22,386 nucleotides of DNA from positions 1 through 22,386 of the forward strand of contig MU624818.1 in assembly GCA_025349905.2 (NCBI GenBank), given 5' to 3'. The DNA comes from Blastocladiella britannica. Its lineage: Eukaryota > Blastocladiomycota > Blastocladiomycetes > Blastocladiales > Blastocladiaceae. Below the pieces are notes generated by a model. That model worked only from the letters and a program-made list of their open reading frames with translations, did not search any database and had not been told where the DNA came from. Below, piece after piece: positions 16,598 through 22,386 of this stretch (the first letter of the stretch is position 1; every line of letters begins with the position of its first letter). Made by a program: the position numbers and the translations under genes.

Positions 16598-17890
16598 ATG
16601 TCCTTCACGCCCGCTCCCATCGCCACCATCTCTTCCGACGTCCTGTCCCGCCTCAAGTCGGATGATGATCGCAAGCGCTTTGTGATTGCCGACGCCGCCA
16701 ACTCGCTCGCACGCTACGCCGTCGCCGGGTTGCTCGGGAGAAAGAGCGCACCCAACTCCAATCACGACGTGTATGCCCTCGTCCCCGACAAGTCGGCCCG
16801 CTCCGCCCGCGACCTGGAAAAGCTAGGTCCGTTTCCTTTCCTTTCATTGGCCATTCATACTATTGCTCACAAAACAAAGGAATCAGGTGCAAAGCTGATC
16901 GAGTACAAGTGCAATGATCCCGCCGATATCCGGCGCGCATTCAAGGAGGCCGCGGCGCCAACGCTGATCCTGCTGCCACCGCAAAGCCCTGATCTGGTGG
17001 TGCGCACCGCCATGATCCTCACCAACACGGCCGAGACCGTCACCAACGTTATCATGTGGTCGTCCATTGGCACCGAGCATGCCGATGCTTTGTCGTTCGC
17101 TGGTGGAGACAACAAGAACGACGATGAAGGCGACATGTACCCGTCGGCATTGCTCTTGCTCAAGGAGGCCGAGGAGCTCGTCCTGCACGGCACCGATACC
17201 GCCACGACACCCAAGAAGGGAAACCCCAAGAAGCGAGGCCACGCCCCCAAAGTCCGGCGCTGCGTGCTGCGTGCCGGGTTCCCGCTGCAACACTTCTTTG
17301 CGCTGTCGCCGCTGATCATGAACCGCGGGATCATCCCGTTCACGAGCGACGCGGCGCGCATTGCCTGGATCGAGATGCAGGACATGGGCCGCGCGACCGC
17401 CGACCTCCTGCGCTCGGGCGCGCTGCCTGAAGACTGGGACGGCGCCACGCGGGTCTTGTGTGCGCCCGAGTCCACGTCGGGGCCTATGCTCATCACCGCC
17501 GCCAACGAGGGTCTCTCGCACCCGCTGGCGTTTGCCAAGGTCCAGCTCACCGAGATGCGCGCGTTCTTGCTGCAGGCGCGCATGGCGCCGTTCGACCTGT
17601 CGCTGGCCATGGGCTGGTGGCGACTGTTTGACGAGGGCAAGCTCGACGTGGCTGCGCCGGAGCTCGCGGACTTGCTCGGTGGGCCCGACCGCGTCACGCC
17701 GATCCGCACCTTCTTTGCCGAGAACGAGGACCGCTTTGTCCCTTCCCATCTTCCGCTGGGTGCGCGGAACGAGGTCGCGATCATTTCCGACATGGCTGCC
17801 CTGGTCTTGGCGGACGTGAACGCATCCCAACAACCTGAGAATGGGGTTCCCGACTCAAAGAAGGGGGCCAAGTGGTGCCTGATCCAGTAA
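16598..17890 (+). CDS. NmrA-like Rossmann-fold protein with C-terminal CaaX box
   Basis: NmrA-like proteins are atypical short-chain dehydrogenases, often sensing NAD(P) redox state and not catalysing. Exons 16598-16826 and 16887-17890 join over a 60-bp intron at a split Gly codon (G|GT), giving 410 aa. The order fits the family: a first beta strand (FVIAD, 28-32), a helix, DVYALVPD, KLIEYKCNDPADIRRAF (a strand plus the NmrA D-x-x-D-x-x-x-L-like step), PTLILLPPQ, VTNVIMWSSIG, then RAGFPLQHFF and DMGRATADLL, where NmrA proteins have V-x-D-v-g. The Gly-rich loop is missing: A-D-A-A-N-S-L stands where GxxGxxG is expected. The last residues KKGAKWCLIQ form a CaaX box after a basic stretch. No signal peptide. 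Function is otherwise unknown. Confidence 0.7.
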   Translation: MSFTPAPIATISSDVLSRLKSDDDRKRFVIADAANSLARYAVAGLLGRKSAPNSNHDVYALVPDKSARSARDLEKLGPFPFLSLAIHTIAHKTKESGAKLIEYKCNDPADIRRAFKEAAAPTLILLPPQSPDLVVRTAMILTNTAETVTNVIMWSSIGTEHADALSFAGGDNKNDDEGDMYPSALLLLKEAEELVLHGTDTATTPKKGNPKKRGHAPKVRRCVLRAGFPLQHFFALSPLIMNRGIIPFTSDAARIAWIEMQDMGRATADLLRSGALPEDWDGATRVLCAPESTSGPMLITAANEGLSHPLAFAKVQLTEMRAFLLQARMAPFDLSLAMGWWRLFDEGKLDVAAPELADLLGGPDRVTPIRTFFAENEDRFVPSHLPLGARNEVAIISDMAALVLADVNASQQPENGVPDSKKGAKWCLIQ

Positions 17891-17982
17891 ACGCTAAGGC
17901 ACGACGACAGCAACGAGTCTTCTTTTGAGGAATGAATGCATATCATTGACGAATGTGTGTATATGTGTATTTCAAAAGGCAC

Positions 17983-20900
17983 TCACATGATGGTACACTT
18001 GTCGTTCCGTCCCTTGGACAATTTTCGCCTCCGGTGCTTGGGCATATCCACCATGGAAATGGAAGACTCTTGCGACGTCAGCCGACCACGTAACGGACCT
18101 GACTTGGTGCCAGGGTGAACGACCGCGCCGCTTTCGACCCGCGGAAGTGTCAAACTCCGGTTGGGCGAGCGCACGTCGCGAGGCGGCCGAGCCGCAGACA
18201 CTCGCGCATCAATTGCTGTGGCTCGGAACGCTGCGCTGGAACTGGCGCTCCTTGGCCGCGGAGAACTCCTGGGGCCGTCGTGGTTCATAACCACCACCGC
18301 CGATACAGAGGGAGAATGAGGAGCAGCAGCGGTAGAAGGAGGTACGGTGGTGGTGTGAGGTACGGGGACCGGAATGGAGAACGAGTCAATGCTATCGCTG
18401 TCCACCGCCGGTATTTGCCCCTGGTCGGATGCGGGACGAGTCAAAACGTCACTGGAGGGAGCGGCGGAAGTGGGAAGCGAAGCAACATGGTCCTTGCTGC
18501 TCTGGTCCAGCGACACTGGCTGCGACGACACGGCGTCACCGGACGGTGAAACCTTGGCCATGTTGCGTTCGGACCCGGCCCGCCAAATCGTCCATCGCGA
18601 GCGAGGCGTCGTGGTGGTGCTGGGAGACAATCCTCCGGTATCCCCGCCACATTCGTCCATCCCACCGGCAACCGACTTGCGTGTCAGCGACGTGGACGCG
18701 AGCTGGGTACGTGATTGCAAGTACCGTGACCCTAGTCCACGGTCCCCGCTGTTTCCGCCGCCGACCGCAAGTAACCCGCCAAATAACGGCTCGGCGACGG
18801 GCAGCGGCGGCATGGGCCGTGGATCGGACCAGTCAAAGTCGATATCGACCACCGCCACCACGGGAGCGTGGTCCGACCCGCGCTGTAGAGGCACCGACGT
18901 GTACACGGGCATGGCAATCGACGTCGGACAGTGGTTTGGGTGACCAGTGTCCGCCGTCACCAATGGGACTGCGAGCCGCGACTTGACCAGGATCCGGTCG
19001 GTCCACGCCGGTATCCGCTGTGGGTTGTACGCCCGAAGGAGAACCGGTGGGGGCGGACCGGAATTCTTTTCCCGACCGCCGACGCCAAGATGGAGACTCA
19101 GGGGGTGAATGGAGGACCTTCGCCTCTTAAATGTGGTCGAGGAGGTGGTGGTATTGGTGGCCGATCGGTCCGAAACCGTGCTCATCATTGTTACCACCGG
19201 CGGCCGGTCGGTGCTCGAGTGCGCATTGGTGGCGGTTGCCGGGGTCATGCTGCGCGCAACGGCCATCGGGCTCTCGCGATCGTCCTCGTCGTCCTCGGGT
19301 AGCAACGCCGCCTCTTCAACGATCGGCCCGCCTTCCTGGGTCGTACCACCGCCAAGGGGAATGCTCACCAACTGGTTGAGCGTGGAGCTCTCCGTTCCGG
19401 AGGTACCACCACCAGAAGTGGGTGCCACAGCAGAACTGGCGGCAGCAGCAGCAGTAGGTGCGGACAAGGTCGATGTTGGAGTCTCACGGGAGATGGCGCT
19501 TCCGGTGATAGACAACCGGCGCTTGCGGGTCAGCGTGCGCGTGAGCCACTTGCCGCTCTTTTCCGCCAGCGAAGTCTGTCCCGCGGCTTTACCTGACGCT
19601 TCAGAATCTCCTCCAGATCCAGGGAGAGGATCGTCGCGGATGCGCAGCTTGAATGTGGGCGGAAACGCAATCGGCGCCTCATAGTACCCAAGCATGGTGT
19701 GGCCCTTTGATTTCTGGGTCATGAGCTGGTCGTGCGGCAGCAGATCGGCAACGTACTGGCCGGAACTAATCAGCGCATGCACGTCCTGGTTCTCGGCCGC
19801 GTCTATCCGGTAATTGGTGTCCCCGAGAAGGATGGTGTAATCAAACTGGTCGGATGCGAGGGATCGAGTGCCGAGGTGCGGAAGCGCACTTGCAGGTGAG
19901 ATGATCACGGGTGGAGATGCTGATGCAGGACTGGAGCCGAGATGCTGCTGTCTGATTCCTGCCGGGGAGGTTGGCGAAGTCGGCACTGAAAAGGAGAACC
20001 CGCCCACCGAGTCCATTGGGCGGGTCGAGAACCGAAGATCGGTCTCAATCTTGAGGTAGTCGGCATTGCGCATGTGACAGTTTTCCTGGTGGGCTATTTT
20101 GTTATATCCATTAGGGTGACGTGGTGCGAGCTCAGAAAATATACACGCATACCCGTCAAGTGGACGTTGATAAATAAGAGACTGACTTGGCCAAAATTGA
20201 GTCCAACAGCAATGCCACCTTTGTTGCCAACCACGCCGCCAATGCCCGTGGCAACCGACGTCGTTTCGACACCTGATCGTTTTCATGTGTTATTTGCGTC
20301 AATAAGTAATAAATTGGAAAGCGTACGAGAGACGAGGTGCGAGCACGCGCGCCAGACCATGACGCACAAATGCATGCCACCCAAGGTTCCAGTGGCAATG
20401 ATTTCGTAGGCAGGGCCGTATGCAGCGCGCAGCTGGTTTTCCCACGCGGCCTTGGACGGGAACATGACTGCCTCCGAAATCGATTTTTGGCACTCTTGGG
20501 TACCAATGACAATCAAGTGGAACGGGTGCTCGACGCCGTCTGGCACTCCCGCCCTTCCAGCAGCATTGGTTGCAGATGTTGACGTTGATGATGCAGTTGT
20601 GCCTATTGGTGGAACCAGCGACCCGCGCCGACTATTGTTTCCGGCCGACGGGTGTAAATTCCACGGCCAGTACCCGCTTCCGCCACTCGCACTGCCACGC
20701 AACTCTTGTCCGTGCGGCTTGCCATCGCGGCGAGCAATGTAGTCGGCCGGGAGCGGTACCACGTTCGGAGGGTCTGAAAAGTACAGATCTCTCATGGGTT
20801 CCGAATCCGCGTCTCCACCTCCAAGACGCGAAACCGAGAACGAAGTATGCTCAAAGACATGGCTGCTGTTCCCAAGAAGCGCCGTGACATCGGTCGGCTC

Positions 20901-21608
20901 CACCACGCGCGGCGGGAGTGGGGGCAAGAACGGGTGCAGCGAGTCTGGCAACGTTCCGGCCATATTCCAGGTACCAGTGTAGATGCGCAGTTTCGAGCTC
21001 TGCGCCGGCGGCGGGAGCGGTTCATTGAAAGACGATGGAGCCGCAGGGATTCCTGCTGCCGTGTCGTGCAGTCCAAATGGCGACAAGTCCACGATCGACC
21101 GGACTTTTTGCTTGATGCGATTGAGAAACGTGGTAGATCCACCTTCATTGTTGTCGTCGTCGTGGCGATGGGGGATGGCCGTGTTGGGCCGTCGGAGTCC
21201 TGGTCCGCCGTGCCCGTGACCAAGTGTAAACAGCGAATGCCGGCGCGCTCGCATACTGTCGCCAGACGGACGGGTGGTACCAGCGGCTCCCGGTCGCGGC
21301 ACTGCAGTGTCGGGTGCCAAAACAATGTGCTGGGATGTAAATCCATGTCCAGCAGGTCGGCCATTGGATACCTCTGGCCGCGATTTGGACTGCGGCGATA
21401 CGCGGGCATCGGATTTGTCCGCTGCGAGCGTGAGCGGGCGGGTCACATGGTTTTCCTCGGGGTCGTAGTCTCCACTTCGAACCAGCGATGGAAGACTGGA
21501 GTGCATTTTCATCGTTTTGCCGGCGGTCCGATCCATGTGCGGCTGAGCAGGAGGTGGCACAAGGGCCCGATCCTGTGGGATATGATGTGCTGCTTCCGTA
21601 TGAAGCAT
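17983..21608 (-). CDS. Inositol-polyphosphate 5-phosphatase, large, with C-terminal CaaX box
   Basis: The enzyme removes the 5-phosphate of phosphoinositides or soluble inositol phosphates. Exons 20327-21608, 20153-20272 and 17983-20093, with introns of 54 and 59 bp, give 1170 aa. The catalytic motifs of the family occur in order: YTGTWNMAG (210-218), VIGTQE (367-372), SVATGIGGVVGNKGGIAV (exon 2), NVHLTAHQENCHMRNADY across junction 2, ILLGDTNYRID (555-565), FPPTFKL (611-617), RIPAWTDRIL (827-836) and GSDHAPVVAVVD (873-884). The domain is inflated by low-complexity inserts at about 265-360, 490-548 and 620-815. Residues 1-205 and 890-1150 are Ser/Pro-rich and probably disordered. The end is a basic stretch (KHRRRKLSKGR) and CTIM, a CaaX box. 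No SKICH, Sac, ASH or RhoGAP domain is visible, which argues against synaptojanin and OCRL. A CaaX tail is found in INPP5A, INPP5B and INPP5E. Confidence 0.9.
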
Positions 21609-21744
21609 GATTAGTTCGTTGATGCTTCTCTATGTGGATATCCAAATTGTGGATCATACAACTCGAAATTTCCCAAAATCAAGAGTTCAATTTGAGAAAA
21701 ATGCCTCTTCCCAAGAAATTATCACCAACATTTTTTAATACACC
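21609..21744. promoter_or_regulatory. Compact bidirectional promoter of 5-phosphatase and Chibby genes
   Basis: Only 136 bp separate the two proposed start codons, so both promoters and leaders must share it. It is AT-rich and holds a 10-bp perfect palindrome TGGATATCCA at 21635-21644. It also holds half of an inverted repeat (GAAGCAT at 21602-21608, ATGCTTC at 21622-21628) that includes the 5-phosphatase start codon. If Chibby starts at the internal ATG at 21861 instead, the shared region would be larger. Confidence 0.5.
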
Positions 21745-22228
21745 ATGGACAATGCCCTTGAAAAAGGTACGACGAGCACAAGCGCAATCCACTCAAAGGT
21801 AAATGAAAGATGATCCTGAAAAAAAAAAAATTTGTGACAGTGCGAAAGCACACCCGCCGCATGTCTGAGTCGCTCAAGCGGTCGCCCATCAAGGAGCCGC
21901 GATCAACTATCATTGACGACCACCCGCCTCCCATTGCGCTTCACCTTGACGGCACCGAGCTGTTATTTGAAAATGGCGTGTGGTCGCCTGCAAACGAGAA
22001 TGGCGCCGTACTCCGCGATCAGCTCGCGATGTTGACGGACCGGAACCAGGTACTCGAGGAAGAGAACCAAATGTTGAAGTTCAAGTTGGAGTTGCTCATG
22101 GATATGGTATATGGATTTTGTATGATTTGTTCTCCGAATGAGGGAACCTCACTTTTATTGTTGCGAAAATACAGCTGGCAGTCAGCAAATTGGACGTCCT
22201 GCGATTGCAAGAAGCGCAGCGGCATTGA
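21745..22228 (+). CDS. CBY1: Chibby homologue (basal body/cilium coiled-coil protein)
   Basis: Chibby sits at the distal appendages of basal bodies and supports ciliary vesicle docking; in animals it also binds beta-catenin. Proposed exons 21745-21766, 21841-22106 and 22175-22228 give 113 aa; animal CBY1 is about 126 aa. The hallmark reads LLFENGVWSP (family L-x-FENG-x-W), then LTDRNQVLEEENQMLKFKLELLMDM, a close match to the Chibby segment RRRNQQLEEENNLLRLKVDILLDML. The coiled coil continues after the second intron with LAVSKLDVLRLQE. Introns are 74 and 68 bp. The first exon (MDNALEK) is the weakest part: the ATG at 21861 (MSESLKRSP) is a fair alternative start and gives the basic Ser/Pro N-terminus known from the family. 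The gene is divergent from the 5-phosphatase. Confidence 0.83.
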
Positions 22229-22324
22229 AATATGGGAGTATATAGATTTATAATGAGCCTTTTTGCTGTTTTCTTTCTTGGAGCCCAAATATTGTGGATT
22301 TTGCTCCAAACTGAACACCCCAAC

Positions 22325-22365
22325 TTCCACATTCCACAAAAAGTTCTTTCCACAAAAGTTCCACA
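22325..22365 (+). repeat. Cluster of four TTCCACA heptamers
   Basis: TTCCACA occurs at 22325, 22332, 22348 and 22359, the first two directly adjacent. The third and fourth lie within a repeated AAAGTTC/TTCCACAAAAG context. The cluster lies about 100 bp beyond the Chibby stop, in DNA without a recognised gene up to the window end. It may be a local duplication or a set of binding sites for a gene outside the window. Confidence 0.55.
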
Positions 22366-22386
22366 ACATGATTTAACACTACAAAT

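Noticed and set aside
21735..21755. RFX X-box-like palindrome around the Chibby start (CACCATGGAC)
   Set aside because: Only the CCATGG core fits; the flanking half-sites do not match the X-box consensus, and the ATG is probably the start codon.
1..22386. CRISPR arrays, bacterial operons, riboswitches or prophage
   Set aside because: No repeat-spacer structure or bacterial signals. Spliceosomal introns and eukaryotic gene families show nuclear eukaryotic DNA.

Overview
The window is nuclear DNA of a eukaryote, most likely a zoosporic (flagellated) fungus. Nearly every gene carries short GT-AG introns, mostly 54-75 bp and several with a CTAAC branch point. Intergenic gaps are tiny. The gene set mixes fungal-type housekeeping genes (Cut8/Sts1, COQ1, 60-residue L29) with a Chibby homologue, a basal-body/cilium protein that non-flagellated fungi lack. 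The Trp-rich repeat protein at 4985-6832 and this mix suggest Blastocladiomycota or a chytrid; this placement is inference.

Layout. 1-915: upstream DNA and an AUG-free but open reading frame. 916-4952 (+): PP4R3/SMEK/Psy2 subunit of protein phosphatase 4, six exons. 4985-6832 (-): intronless protein built from about 14 Trp-containing repeats. 6833-8517: gene-poor accessory stretch with a decayed LINE-type RNase H fragment that runs up to an intact tRNA-Val(UAC). 8518-10035 (+): COQ1-type polyprenyl diphosphate synthase. 10069-10534 (-): ACPS-type phosphopantetheinyl transferase. 10600-12039 (-): Cut8/Sts1 nuclear proteasome tether. 12233-14233 (-): G3BP-like NTF2+RRM+RGG protein. 14507-15821 (+): EngB/GTPBP8-type GTPase, probably mitochondrial. 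15905-16329 (-): ribosomal protein eL29, with a 10-nt microexon and a GC-AG intron. 16598-17890 (+): NmrA-like Rossmann protein ending in a CaaX box. 17983-21608 (-): large inositol-polyphosphate 5-phosphatase, also ending in a CaaX box. 21745-22228 (+): Chibby.

The genes lie as convergent pairs with 3' gaps of 32-92 bp (PP4R3/Trp-repeat, COQ1/PPTase, EngB/eL29, NmrA/5-phosphatase). They are separated by divergent pairs with short shared promoters (G3BP/EngB 273 bp, eL29/NmrA 268 bp, 5-phosphatase/Chibby 136 bp). Most genes are unrelated housekeeping functions. COQ1, the PPTase and EngB all point to mitochondria. The most coherent pair is the CaaX-tailed 5-phosphatase divergent from Chibby: in animals a prenylated 5-phosphatase (INPP5E) and Chibby both act at the cilium base or membrane. 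All splice models were made by eye from reading-frame continuity, splice signals and recalled family sequences; no searches were run.
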